A stretch of DNA of 64,000 nucleotides from Azolla caroliniana. Lineage: Eukaryota; Polypodiophyta. Both the position numbers and the translations under genes were made by a program. A model generated the notes under the pieces. It worked only from the letters and a program-made list of their open reading frames with translations, searched no databases and was not told the DNA's origin. The DNA is taken from the NCBI GenBank assembly GCA_043228905.1, contig JBHGNT010000005.1, positions 1,736,001 through 1,800,000 of the forward strand. Reading direction: 5' to 3'. This document shows positions 1 through 12,200 of this stretch, one piece after another; within the stretch, counting starts at the first letter, position 1; every line of letters begins with the position of its first letter.

Positions 1-56
1 TAGCTAGTGGCACACAAGAAGGGGGTTTATATCGCCTGAAAAGTTCCCATAGCCCC

Positions 57-860
57 GTGGAAAAATCCAAATCTCATCTTCTTCAAGACTCTCATGCTTT
101 GGTTGCACAAGAAGATCCCATGATGTGGCACACTAGGTTCGGTCACCTCAATTACGATTCTCTACAAAAGCTCTCCTCTTCACATCTAGTTGAGGGTCTG
201 CCTATTTTCAAAACTCCCAATACCCCATGTGTTGCTTGTCTTCATGGCAAGCAACATCGAGTGCCTTTCCCTCATGAAGCCACGCACTATGTAACATCTA
301 TCCTGGAGTTAATGCACATGGATCTTTGTGGACCCATGAAACCAATACTCTTGGTGGTGCACGCCACTAAATGCTTATTATTGATTATTTTTCCCATAAG
401 GTTTGGGTTTATTTTCTTGTAGAGAAATCGCAAGCCTTCTCCAAATTTCAAGAATGGGTAGCTCTTGTGGAGAACAAGACATCAAAGAAAGTTCGTAAGA
501 TCAGGTCCGACAATGGTGGAGAGTTTAGCTCCCAATCTTTCCACCATTTCTGCTCTCAATGAGGCATTGCTCGCCAGTTTTCTACACCCAATACTCAACA
601 AAATGTTGTGGAAAGGAAGAACCACACAGTCCAAGATATGGCTCATACAATGCTATCTCAATCTGATCTTCCTCTCTCGTTTTGGGGTGAAGTTGTCAAC
701 ACAGCAGTCCACATCATCAACTGTTGCCCAACAAAAGCAATTGCTGCAGTGACCCCTGCAGAAGCATTTACAAGTGTAAAGCCCCTTAGTATCTCAGTTT
801 AAAGTCTTGGTTGTGATGCTTATGCTCACATTTCAGATCATAAAAGGACTAAATTTGAGT
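57..860 (+). pseudogene. Copia GAG-pre-integrase and integrase remnant
   Basis: The first frame carries a GAG-pre-integrase segment with the WHTRFGHLNY motif and the zinc-binding CVACLHGKQ piece. The integrase core follows in other frames: first Asp in LLIIDYFSHK (about 371-400), second Asp in IRSDNGGEF (about 500-530), and the Glu in ERKNHTVQDM (about 608-640). All three DDE residues are visible, but they lie in separate reading frames, with a stop at 560-562 and frame changes near 370 and 590. No functional integrase can be made. Confidence 0.85.
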
Positions 861-2091
861 CTAAAACCAAGAAATGCATTTAGAATCAAAGTCCCTAGTC
901 ATCTCTAGGGATGTTCATTTTGTGGAGTCTAAGCCGGATGACTCTAGGATTTCACTTGAGTTCAGGATTGAAATCCCAGCTCTTCCGGAATCTCCTATTA
1001 TAGATGAAGATGCCTCATCTTCAAGCCCCCCATCTCCTCCTACTCAACCTCTAACTTCACGAACAATTCAACCCTCTCCCTCAACTCCACTCGTTTCCCC
1101 TCCCTCTACACACCAACTTCCACCACTTCCCAAGTGGCTTCAAGCCACCATTCGTGATTCTCATCTCTCCAATGCTGAACTTCATGAGTATAAATCTGGT
1201 TCTTCGACCAACATGAAAGAACACGTAGGTCACAATAGCCTCTTCAGTCATGCAACTTTGCTTTACTGTGCACTATTGTGCAATCACAAGAACCCACAGC
1301 AGCAAAAGAGGCCCTTGTTCTTCCAAAGTGGAAAGCAGCAATGGAAGTTGAATTGGTCCCACAACCTCAACATCGACAGGTCATTGGACTGAAATGGATA
1401 TTTAAGACCAAGTACCATGCTGATGGTACTTTGGATAAGCAGAAGGCACGGTTTGTTGCAAAAGGCTACTCACAAGTCGAAGGACTGGATTACGAGGAAA
1501 CTTTTGCTCCAACAGCAAGGTACACCTCTATTCGATGTGTGCTTGCGCTTGCTGCTCACTACAAATGGCCCATCTTTCAAATGGATGTCAAGTCAGCCTT
1601 CCTTAATGGTGACTTGAAAGAGGAAGTTTATGTTGAACAGCCTCCAGGTTTCGAGATTTCAGAGTGGAAAGACACGGTCTACTGGTTACACAAAGCCTTG
1701 TATGGTTTAAAGCAAGGTCCCAAAGCTTGGCATGACAAAATTGATACCTGTTATATTGACAGCAATCTCTATGTCTTTTCCCAAGAAAATCTGCTATGCT
1801 TGATCATATTATATGTTTCTAATTACAGGGTCCCTTGCTTCTAAAATCAAGGAGCTCCGTGCTGACCTCAAAACCACATTCGAAATGATTGATCTAGGAC
1901 TTTTCCATTACTTTATAGGTAGGGAGGTCTATCAATCACATGGTGGTATATTCCTCAGCCAACTGGAGGTCTATCAATCACATAGGTATCTCTGGTAGCT
2001 CCTTGAGACCTATGGCATGTCAAATTGCAAGCCACTCTCTTGTCCGATGGATCCTAACTCAAAGTTATCTTGTGAAGATGATTCTCCCATA

Positions 2092-2468
2092 TTTGAAGAT
2101 ATCACCAAATATATAGACGGTTAATTGGGTCTCTTCTTTACTTAACTTACACTAGGCCTGATTTGTCCTATAGCGTGAGTATTCTCAGCCAATTCTCAAG
2201 TGCTCCGAGACAAAGTCATTGGCAAGCAACTATTCGAGTTCTTAGGTACTTGGCCAACACACTCGAGTATGGTCTGTCTTTGAAGATATCACCAAATATA
2301 TAGACGGTTAATTGGGTCTCTTCTTCACTTAACTTACACTAGGCCTGATTTGTCCTATATAGCGTGAGTATTCTCAGCCAATTCTCAAGTGCTCCGAGAC
2401 AAAGTCATTGGCAAGCAACTATTCGAGTTCTTAGGTACTTGGCCAACACACTCGAGTATGGTCTGTCT
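2092..2468 (+). repeat. Tandem duplication of about 188 bp inside copia RNase H region
   Basis: Copy 1 begins at 2092 and copy 2 at 2279, both starting tttgaagatatcacc and ending ...gagtatggtctgtct. Copy 2 has two extra bases (tatatagcg against tatagcg). The period of 187 is not a multiple of three, so the duplication shifts the pol frame. Confidence 0.9.
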
Positions 2469-2726
2469 TTTAGAGGTGGCATTGAGCTTGTTGGCTACTC
2501 GGATGTTGATTGGGCAGATTATATTGATTCTAAAAAGTCTACATCTGGCTATTGTTTTATGTTAGGTTCAGGCTTAATTTCTTGGAAATCAAAGAAGCAA
2601 AACTCAGTTTCTACTTCATGAACGGAAGCTGAATATCAAGCCTACTTGGATACTTGTTGTGAGTTGCGATGGTTAATGCAATTAGTTTGTCGCCTTAGTG
2701 TTTTGCAAGACTCTCCTATTGCAGTT

Positions 2727-3038
2727 TTCACTGACAGCCAAAGTGCCTGTGCCTTGGCACATAGCTTAGCATTTCATGGTAGAACAAAACATATTGAAGT
2801 GCACTACCATTTTGTTTGTGAATTAATAAAATCACAAGTCATCAACTTGGCATCTTGTTCTACTCAAGAAAATGTAGCTAATTTCACTGACAGCCAAAGT
2901 GCCCGTGCCTTGGCACATAGCTTAGCATTTCATGGTAGAACAAAACATATTGAAGTGCACTACCATTTTGTTTGTGAATTAATAAAATCACAAGTCATCA
3001 ACTTGGCATCTTGTTCTACTCAAGAAAATGTAGCTAAT
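2727..3038 (+). repeat. In-frame 156-bp tandem duplication of the RNase H catalytic segment
   Basis: ttcactgacagccaaagtgc starts at 2727, and a near-identical copy starts at 2883. The period of 156 bp equals 52 codons, so the frame stays open and the TDSQSA motif occurs twice in one reading frame (2646-3089). Confidence 0.9.
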
Positions 3039-3126
3039 TTATTTACGAAGCCACTTCCCAGGCAAGCCATTGATCAACTCCTTGATTGACTCAATGTTGG
3101 ACCCCCGTTCAGGAGATGAGAGGAGG

Positions 3127-3629
3127 TGTTGGAGGGTGGCAGCTCCAAACCTGCACTCTTTCATCTTTAATATCTCTCTTTTACACTCTTTAAATGCCTT
3201 CTCTCTCTAGAATTTGCAACTCTTTAAATGCCTTCTCTCCCTAGAATTTGCAACGCTTTAAATGACTTTTCTCTCTTCCACTTTTTCCAAGATAATCCCT
3301 CTTATTCCTAGTTTATTGTACCTATTTGGTAGTACAAGACTCACTTAACTACCAAACAACCATTTCACCCACTTTCCCGAATTTTGTATAAATAGGCTAT
3401 ACCAGCCTCTTTTGTAAAGACTTTTACTTTTGTTGCTACTTACAAACAAGCTCTACTCTTTGGCCGTGTCTCTACTCTTTGGCCATGTCTCTACTCTTTG
3501 CAACCATTTTTTCTACTGCTGTCTAACAGCCTTCTCACAGCTTGGCTGTGTCTATTTTGTTTGAACAACTGTTCCGCTGCTGCTATTAACAGCTTTTCTC
3601 ACATGTTCTTCATGGATGTGTCACCAACA
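3127..3629 (+). repeat. Probable copia 3' LTR
   Basis: It starts with TGTTGG directly after a polypurine tract (agatgagagg) and ends with CCAACA at 3624-3629, which gives perfect 6-bp terminal inverted repeats over 503 bp. It contains a TATA box (tataaata near 3387) and short internal repeats: two copies of a ctctttaaatgccttctctc unit (about 3186-3250) and three tctctactctttggcc-like units (about 3446-3500). The right end is inferred, because the 5' LTR is outside the window and cannot be compared. Confidence 0.6.
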
Positions 3630-4505
3630 TGTATGCTCTTTCCCACCTTTCTCTGTGATTATGTTTATACCATCGGGAGTGATCCTCGAACCAAATGCAG
3701 TTCTTTTGGAAGGGGAGGCAGCTCTAGTTCTTTGTCATGTGTATATATATTCATCTGTCCGTTTTGCCCTATTTTGCACCCAAAGACTATAAATATCATT
3801 GAGTTTGTGTTTGAAACTGAGATATTGGTGCCCAATAAGATAAGTATCTTACTCATCAAGGTTCTTCCTTGTGGCCCATCTAGGTTTTGCAGATAATGAT
3901 TGCGTTTCTGACACTAATGGGGGAGGCTTTGAGTTCAGAGCCAGGGGAAACTCTGCTTCCTTGATGTGAAATGGGGTAAACGAGTTGTAGAATTTCCATG
4001 AAGTGTCATCAGAAACATATTGTAGTTTTGTGGTTTCAAGTTTCCATGATGGAGTTCTCTAGAAAATGAAACCTTGTGTTTCACCAAAGCAGAGCGCTTG
4101 TAGTGTTCTCCATGTGTTCTGAAACTCTATCTGTGGACTTGCCAATCAGATCTTTTGGAATCCACCTATTGGTCTTTGAACAGCTTGTGGTTCTATTGTT
4201 CATTGTCCAAGGTTGATTCATTAGTTTACATTTTCTTTCATGAGCAGTGTAAGTGCTCTTATTATATCTTGTAAATGGGCATTTCTTAGTCTTGATGTTC
4301 AGGGGTAAATTCCTTTGTTTTCTATATTGATGAATATGATTTGGAGAACAGATGATTATGTTGAATGCTAAATAGTAAATTAGATAATAGGTTTCCTGCT
4401 TTTAAATTGATATTTTTTAGAAACTTTAGACCTAAGTGTACCCATAACCTAGCCCAATGTGCTTTTATCTAGTGATTATGTTTCAGATTTAATACTTCTT
4501 GACAG
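3630..4505. other. Spacer between copia LTR and first CFAP99 exon seen
   Basis: No convincing exon was found. A 132-aa open frame (3498-3896) starts inside the LTR and has no recognisable domain. The stretch reads like intron sequence of CFAP99 with a good acceptor at 4496-4505. Confidence 0.5.
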
Positions 4506-7500
4506 GTTCTGTATGGATGCTGCCGCTACAAGAAGCTTTTAGATGTATTGAATCGGAAACTATTTTCATGTAAATCACCACATGTTCAATGTGTGAATGA
4601 AACTCTCTATACAGTTCTTGGTTATCTTGCTCTCATGCGCCTAGAAGAGCTCACGTTTGATAACTTCAGGTGCATTCAGTTTAAAAAGGCCAGCAACATT
4701 AACTGAACTTTTAAGAAAATAAATGGATATTCAAAATTTTTGAGGCATGTGAGGAAAGCATAATTTCCGAGACCCATTTATTTGATCCAAATTGGATCTG
4801 TGCGCTACCCCATGTCGATAGATAGATTTAGGGGAGAGTGCTCAGCATTCGTACATGTACTTCACATTTTTCCAGATAACAAGCTCAAAAGGATGTTAAC
4901 TCCAGGTTTGCCAGTCCAGATCTCACCCAGGAGTTACAGCAGACTTTTTTGAGGACATAAAATTAGAGTGGAGTAAATATCATAAAATTAGCATAACTTT
5001 CTGGACTGAAATCAGGTGGCATTCTGATGATGGAGGTGTGACACTCTGCAGAATGAAGTAGATATCACATAAAATTAACATCCGACTCAAATGTGGAGAC
5101 TACGTAGACTGTAGGCAGGATGTTACAGCTGCAACTGTCTGGACTGTGGAATCTACTTGATAGAGACATTATGCAGGGGAAACTATCACTTTGTTAGAGA
5201 CTGTCTCCTATTTCACACGTCGTTATTGTTGCATCAATACAGGTTTTCTCTCCAGAAAACTGTCAAAGTAATTTTTTTGGATTTTAGATAGGAAGTCAGG
5301 TAGAGAACTATGAGAAGAAAGAACCATGTTATCTTTTGGACTATGAGAGCGTATCATAGAGTGGACTTGTCAGAGGACTGTAGAATTTAGCAAATAGTTA
5401 GGCATAATTATTGACAGAGTCTCTTATGGGCTGAGAAGTTTAAGATGTATAAACATGTAATGTGGATACTGGATAGAAAACTTTACTGAACTTTGTTACT
5501 TTCAAAAGTTATGGGTACTAACATAGAGTCTCACAGCAGTTTGATCTTGTTTGCAGCAAGTTTGTACTAAGCCAGCATCCACTGAAGCTACTGCCTTTCA
5601 TGCAGTTTGTATTCAGCCAGGTGGATCTAGTGAATTTTTGCAAGCCAGAATGGATTACATTGTATGACACCGAAGTAAGGTCTTCTTCATTGTGTTTGTT
5701 TTGATTGTTTACATTTGAATATGCGGTGGATTTTCTGACATTATTGAAAGGTTAAATACATTATAACAGTATGTTGACGCCATTATTGGAAGGTTAAATA
5801 CATGGAAGATTCAGGCAGAAGAGTTGACTAAAAGGTAATTCATCCTTGTGTTAGTTTTCTTAGCTAAACCTTCCATTAAGCTAGTAACAGACTCCTGCCA
5901 CTTGCTTAATAGAAGGTTCAACCTAGATATCTATCTATGAAATCTACTTGAATAATAACCAAATTCTTTACTGCTTTCTCTGTTTACCGCAAGTTTAAAT
6001 GACCATGGTTTTTATGAGAAATCATTTTGTTTAGACTCGAAGACAAAATTATATTAATAAAACACCAGAACAAATGCTCAACTGCTTGTAAACCATTTAA
6101 TCTGTCAATACCTGCAAAAAAGACGGCTGAAGTCATAGAAGGGGATGAGGTATATGAAACTTACAATTCATAACATTTATGATCTACAGATTATTGAATT
6201 GTCCTCATTATTCTCTATCATTGTGTTTAGAAAACTCATCAAGCAAAACCGTTTAAGGCAAAACCACCACCTAATTGGAGGAAAGGGCCAACACCCACAC
6301 AGAAAGCATTAGAAGCTACCTGTAAAGAGTCACGGAAGAAACTTGATAAGTTCTATGCAGATCCTAAGAACCGGCCATTTCATTTGCGTTCTTTAGAGCG
6401 TCCCTCAAAATTTGCTGCCGTAAAAGAGCAGGTGTATGTCTGATGCTGAAATCAAACTTTAAAATAATCACACGAGTTCTTGTCAAACAATATCTAATGT
6501 TTTAGAATAAGCAAGAAATTTAAATATGGAAATTTCTGGTAAGCAGAAATGACTGGTTTTCCCTAATGTTTATGAGTTACTGGCATGTTTTATTGTTGAA
6601 ATTGTGCATTTGTACTAACTGATGCAATCCTGATTTTCTCGATTTTCCCTTAGATTGAAGCAGTACGAAGTCTGGAAACCAAATATGTGGTACCCAAATT
6701 TCATCCATGTCCTGAACCTCCTGAAACTGAAGTGAGTTCGTCCCTTTTAAATTTCATATCTAAAATGTGTAGGAGGTCAATCATAACTGCTGATATTGTT
6801 GTTTTATTGCAGGTTAAGTTAACAACAGCAGTTGTGCTCCGTGAACATGCATTATACCAGAAACAGCTTCAAGAAGAACGACGACGTCTGGAGGCCTTTG
6901 AGATGGAGCTTCGAGATGATTCTGATTACAGATCCTGGAAGGTGGTTTCATGACTCTTTCATATATGTTAGCATTTATACTTAGCCTTTGTATTCTGCTC
7001 TTTGAGTTCATAACCTTATAAATTGAGACTCGCTGTTGAAACATACCTTCCTTGAGTAAATCCAGCCATAGTATCTTGCTGTCTCAAGGGGGAAATCTTG
7101 TTTATGTTGCTCTGTCCTGGATATGTTGTTCATCATTTGATCACAAATGTTTGAGGTTTATATGGATGAACTTCTGCATCATAGGGTACAATGAAATTTC
7201 ACACTTCTACTGCCCACATTTGAGAGTAAAAGAATCATGAAGGACAACATCAGACCACCACCACAGAAAATCCAACATAATGTATGGAATGATCTACTCT
7301 TTCACGCATGCAAGACATATATGATATATGGGGTAGTGAAGTGGAGTTTAAATAGCACCAGATGACTGCCTCAAGCTGTGACTCTGGGATAAGCTGAAAT
7401 TCTAAGAATCACTCTGGGACAGCTCTATTTTGCTGAAATACCTGATCTGACACGTTGAATTCCTCTTTTATGCCCACTTTTGTTGCAGCAGTAGCCCTCA

Positions 7501-9211
7501 ATTGTATGCTTCTAAGTATACCAGAGCTCATGGTGTTGAATTGTATAACAAAAATTAATCACAAAGCATGATATGAGCATCTTCTGTTGAGGTGCAAGAA
7601 ATTGGAAAAATCATTTGTATACCATGTTTCACCTCTGGCTGACATTCTACTGTTTGAAAATATAACACAAGGAATGATATGAACAAAGTTTTTGGTTCAG
7701 GTACAAGAATCCTGGAAGGTGTATTTGAATAACATGTTTCACCTCTGCACAGGCTGACGTACTAATATAAATTACTTATCTAGATATCATTCTAGTCTTG
7801 TTGCAGAAATTTAGCAAGCCATGTCAGGACATGATTGAGCTCGAAAACCAAGGCTTGTGAAAGCAAACACCACTTTCTGTTCCCTTTGATGCTCATTGAA
7901 CAAATCTTTGATATGCATTGGTCATGAAAAGCATAGCATCATTTTCGAGTTCATTAATGGAGGAGAGCAGATGGAAAATAAGTTTGTCTTTTGATTTCCA
8001 TGTTCATTATTTTGTCTTTTGATATTCATGTTTATTTCCTTCTTTGTCCTGCCCATATCAATATGTTTTGCTATTAATTGAGCTTCTATTAATTCGTTGT
8101 TGTTTATTATGCCAATTTCTGACTGTCTTACAGGAAGAAATGAAATCAAGGGATCAACTACTGGAGGATGCTTACAAGAAGTTCAGAAAAGCTTCTGTTG
8201 ATGCGTGTGATCAAGCTGCAATTGAGGCAAAAAATGCCAAGGTATGATACCCTAAGCTAAGAGAATCTACAAGAAACAAAACTTAGCTATGATTTATTTG
8301 CTCCTCTTAGCACAAAGTCCTGATGTCAATCAATTGCAGGCACAAGAAAACCGTGATATTGTGAAGAAGGTTAAAGAAGAGTCTCAAAAGTATGATGCAT
8401 TGAAATATGAGTTCTTCGTGAACTTGGAGCTGTTCAATAGACTTCGGAAAGAGAATATAATTGAAGGCGAGAAAGCTGTCAAGGTCCTCTTCTGCTCGTT
8501 TGTAATTGGTATTCATGCTTGTTTTTACCCACATTGTAATGGTCGGAATGTATATTATTCTTAACAATATACGTTCAACGGAGCATCTTCTACATTCTCT
8601 CTATTCAATAGTGTTTTTGTGTGCAGTTAGCTTCCAAAAAAATGGCTGAAGCAAAGAAGGAAAGAGCCCGAGAAATACAGGCTGAATCAGCAAAATTCAC
8701 ATCAATAACTGCCAATGAGCGTGCAACGGAGCTTGCAAAGAAGAGAGAGATCATACAACAACTTCATGTATGCGTTTGTCTTCAAATTATGGCTTACATT
8801 TTTCTAATAAACATTCATTGGAATTGTAATATAAGGCTACTATGTTCTAATCCAGAGCCTCGAGGCAGAGTCCATACACATCATGAAAAAATTTGATCGA
8901 AATAGTACAGCAGGCTATGGCCTGTTAGGGGAAATGTGTATATCTGAGCTCCAGGAACGTTTAACTTTAGTGAAAGAAGCAATCAAGAAAGAAGAAGAAT
9001 ATAGAAGAATCAGAATAACTGCCTTGAAAGAAGAGGTTTGATGGGTTATCTTTATTCTTGGCCAATATACATTCGATATTCATGTATGCTTATTGAATGT
9101 TGGTTGTTTCAGCAACAAAACAAGATACTTCAGAAATCCGCATTTGTTAAACAAATGAGGGAACTTGGACGAGTTCAAAGAATTGCAAAGAAAGATGACA
9201 AATTCCGCTGA
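4506..9211 (+). CDS. CFAP99: Cilia- and flagella-associated protein 99 (CFAP99), 5' end missing
   Basis: Twelve exons keep one frame: 4506-4669, 5557-5674, 5770-5834, 6035-6149, 6231-6431, 6654-6731, 6813-6941, 8134-8241, 8340-8483, 8627-8767, 8856-9035, 9113-9211 (TGA). Together they encode 513 residues. Family hallmarks are the N-terminal helical block (VLYGCCRYKKLLDVL, LGYLALMRLEEL), the LTTAVVLREHALYQKQ segment opening exon 7, long Lys/Glu-rich coiled coils, and the C-terminal AGYGLLGEMCISELQERL block. CFAP99 is an axonemal protein of motile cilia; in plants it would serve sperm flagella. The first exon here starts in mid-domain, so roughly 40-60 N-terminal residues are missing. They may lie upstream of the copia element. 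Recognition comes from remembered animal CFAP99; exon junctions are inferred from GT/AG sites and phase. Confidence 0.85.
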
Positions 9212-12200
9212 AATCATGGGGTATCAATGAATTGTATTTTAAAGCCTACTACTTGGATAATGTTCCATTTCCATTTTACAGTTGGACATGAAGTCAGTGA
9301 AGCTAATCTCAAGAGGGAGATTGAAATTCAGACATTTTCTGAACAGGCCTCTCGTTGCGCAATTTATACATCCTGAAAGACTGTCATGAACAGACCTCTC
9401 GTTTGCTTCTTATGGATCTCATTCATAGACATACATAATTAGCTCTTGACAACTGTATCCAGATTTTGCATTTTGTTATACATTTTCTGAATCCCTTGAC
9501 ATTCATAGGTTTGTAAACTTTAGAAATCAATCAAAGTGTGTCTATGGGGTTTGGAATTAAGCATTGCTGCTTGGCAATGAGCATGTTCAAAGAAAGCTGG
9601 CTATAGCTAGCTCTTGGCTTAACATTGTCAAGCTTTTTATATATAACGCTAAGGTTGTTAAGCTATAGTCTACTTCCAAAGTAATTGCTCACCTTTTATG
9701 CAACTTCATATCGCTTGGTTTTCTATTTTCATTATATGGAAGCTTAACATGTCCACATTCAAGTTCTGTTTTATGAAATATCCTAGATTGAGATTCTTGC
9801 TCTATGCTACCAAACGATCTCCACCAACCATGTGTTTTAAGAAAAAGAATACATTTGATTGCTCGAAACAAAATGTGGCTTACCATTTGCTGTGCATTAA
9901 GTTCTTGAAAGCTTTCCTTCATTTCTTATGTATCCATAGTATTGTAAGGCAAAAGAAGAATTATTATAAAGCAAAAAATATCTTAAGAACTTGAGAGGAA
10001 ACCATAAGTAGTAGCAAAAATAACACGTTCTCCATTTTTATGGAAAAGTTATCACATTTTCTAACAATTCTTTGTGTAGATTTATAAAATTGCCCCAAAT
10101 CTAGATAGTGTACTTGTAAATCTTGTGGTTTGCATAATTCATGGTTAAAGTGGTTTTAGTGATGGATTCATTGCCGTACCAATTTCAAGTCATGTACGTT
10201 AATAGAAAAATGACTAAAGGATTTTAGTGGAAATGTTGATGAAATGGGGAAAATAAGGGTTCTTTAATACAATAGGTTAAACAAAATACCATCAGAATCA
10301 TTAATGCTAAAAGAAATGAAAAAATTGAGAGAAATCTATTTAAAGTGATCTAATTGTGATCCATAAAAGGTGGACGAAAGAAGAAAGTTGATAAAGAATG
10401 TAAAAATTGAGGAGCCTCTTAAAGGCATAACCCATGATACATGTGCCTCGATTATTGTAGTTTTAGAAAAACAAATGAATTAACTTGTTTTCTACTTGTA
10501 TTGCACCAAATGCAAAAATTGTAGAACTAATAAGCAACAAATGATATCTCCCTTTCCATGTCATGGCGTTTGGTAAACAAGGAGAACCCATGATAACCCC
10601 TCCTAAACAAAGAGAATTTCATCCTTGTAATAAGTGTAATATATTAAGAAAGTTATGCTTTTTTCAAGGTACATAATTGATGGTTTATAAAAACACGTAG
10701 AGACAATCAAAACTACAATTTGTTGCAAGGAACAAACTTACAATGTCAACTCTCGAGCATAGTTTTAAAAAAATGAATCTCCAGAAAAACATATGAACTT
10801 GTAATGCACATGAATAAAGGCGACACAACCACCTATCATATCCACCTATTAGATATAAAATCTCTAGTGATAAACATAATATTTTATTGCAACCAACTCA
10901 TCATACAACGTTGTCAATGAGTTAAGTCATCTTTTGGGTTACTTAAACCTGTAAGTATCAATTGAGACTCTACATTTGTTGTGTTTGATGTTTTTCCTAA
11001 CGTGAATTCAACTCTCCATATTATTGCATTTATCATCCTTGATTGCACTATCCAAATAAGTGGATAGGTTTCCACATTTGGAATTGGCTTACCTTTCAAT
11101 GCATGACCTAGTACATTTGTGGTGTTGTGAGTTTTTGCGTGGTTGTCAAAGATATTAGCATTGGGAATGTGTGATTTATTCTAGAGTTACTGACAACGTG
11201 AACTTGAATGTGTGTCGAGGTTTCATATACAACAAATTGCCCCATACCATTATGGAGTTGAACTTAAGTGGAAAGATGATCTTGAGGACAATGGAACTTG
11301 TGAGAAGGATACTACTCTTTGAAGCATGATTCCCGCTTTTCTTACTATTGCAAGTGTGCATGTCATTGTTAGAGTGTGCTTCTCATCTGCTCTAAATTTG
11401 CTTGTCTCCATTCAAACTTCATTTCACGACTGGTAATTGATTTCAAGTTTTCCTTCTGGTCACTTGTTTCTTTCGAATGTAATACATCTCGATATTGAAA
11501 ACATTTTCAAGGATCCTAGAGTGTTGATGAATTCATAATTGTTGTCATGAGTTCCATAGTTCTTCTTATATTTGATGCTTGTGATGTCAAAATGGCATTC
11601 TAATCAACTCAAACAATTATGGAACTCACTCTAGAGTCTAGACTTCCTTGCACAAAAAAATTGACTTTACTTGTGTCAGCATGCATGTAATCATTTAGTT
11701 GGTTGTGTTGAGTTCGTTTTGGTTCATGAGCTCATTGGTTTGATAGATTGATATATGCACACTTTAATAACGACTCCTTGGTATGGTACAACTTCAATAC
11801 AACATTTGAAAAAGTATTAGGATGCACAAATAACTCGAGAAAATTGATCAGACTATAGCCAAGTTTGTTCCATTGAAACTACGAACTTATCAATTCGAAA
11901 ATTTGAAATGGATGATAAAGGTCAATAATTGAATACGTGGATCATCGTGTAATTTAGAGAAATACATTACTTGCTTTTTAAGCCAAGTTCGCGGCAATTA
12001 CAATGTTTGAGTGAAATAGTTTACAATAACATGTGGTATGGTGTTGAAACCTAATATGTGGGTTGGTATTAGGTAACGTAGTCGTTTGCAGACTAAGATT
12101 ACTATGATATCATACGAAGGTTTACAGATTTAATGGCATCATGCTTGTTGTAAATGCATCATTGTAATAGTTGACGTACATGGGTAAAATCATAAATTAT

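Larger units (their letters stand above)
874..3089 (+). pseudogene. Copia reverse transcriptase and RNase H remnant
   Basis: A Ser/Pro-rich linker (874-1250) precedes the RT. The RT core is recognisable from [11 protein letters not shown] (about 1395) through [30 protein letters not shown] and [14 protein letters not shown] (about 1700-1738). Sequence is missing after that block. At the expected YVDD site the text reads YVSN (about 1813-1824), so the two catalytic Asp residues are lost. The connection and RNase H region follows (RPDLSYS, GYSDVDWAD, CELRWLM, FTDSQSACALAHS) and ends with the LFTKPLPRQ signature near 3043-3066. In-frame stops and two duplications disrupt it. Assignment to copia is firm from the order integrase before RT. 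Confidence 0.87.
1..3629 (+). mobile_element. Decayed Ty1/copia LTR retrotransposon, 3' part
   Basis: This is the 3' portion of a copia element; its 5' LTR and gag lie left of the window. Domains appear in copia order: GAG-pre-integrase, integrase core, reverse transcriptase, RNase H, then a purine-rich tract (about 3113-3126) and a probable 3' LTR. Several stops, frame changes and two internal tandem duplications show that it is dead. It ends about 880 bp before the first recognised exon of CFAP99, on the same strand, so it may sit in an early intron of that gene. Domain identity is clear; the right end is inferred from terminal inverted repeats. Confidence 0.88.

Noticed and set aside
3498-3896. 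132-aa ORF as a membrane protein gene
   Set aside because: It starts inside the copia LTR and its Cys/Phe-rich composition reflects the repeat-rich LTR; no domain is visible.
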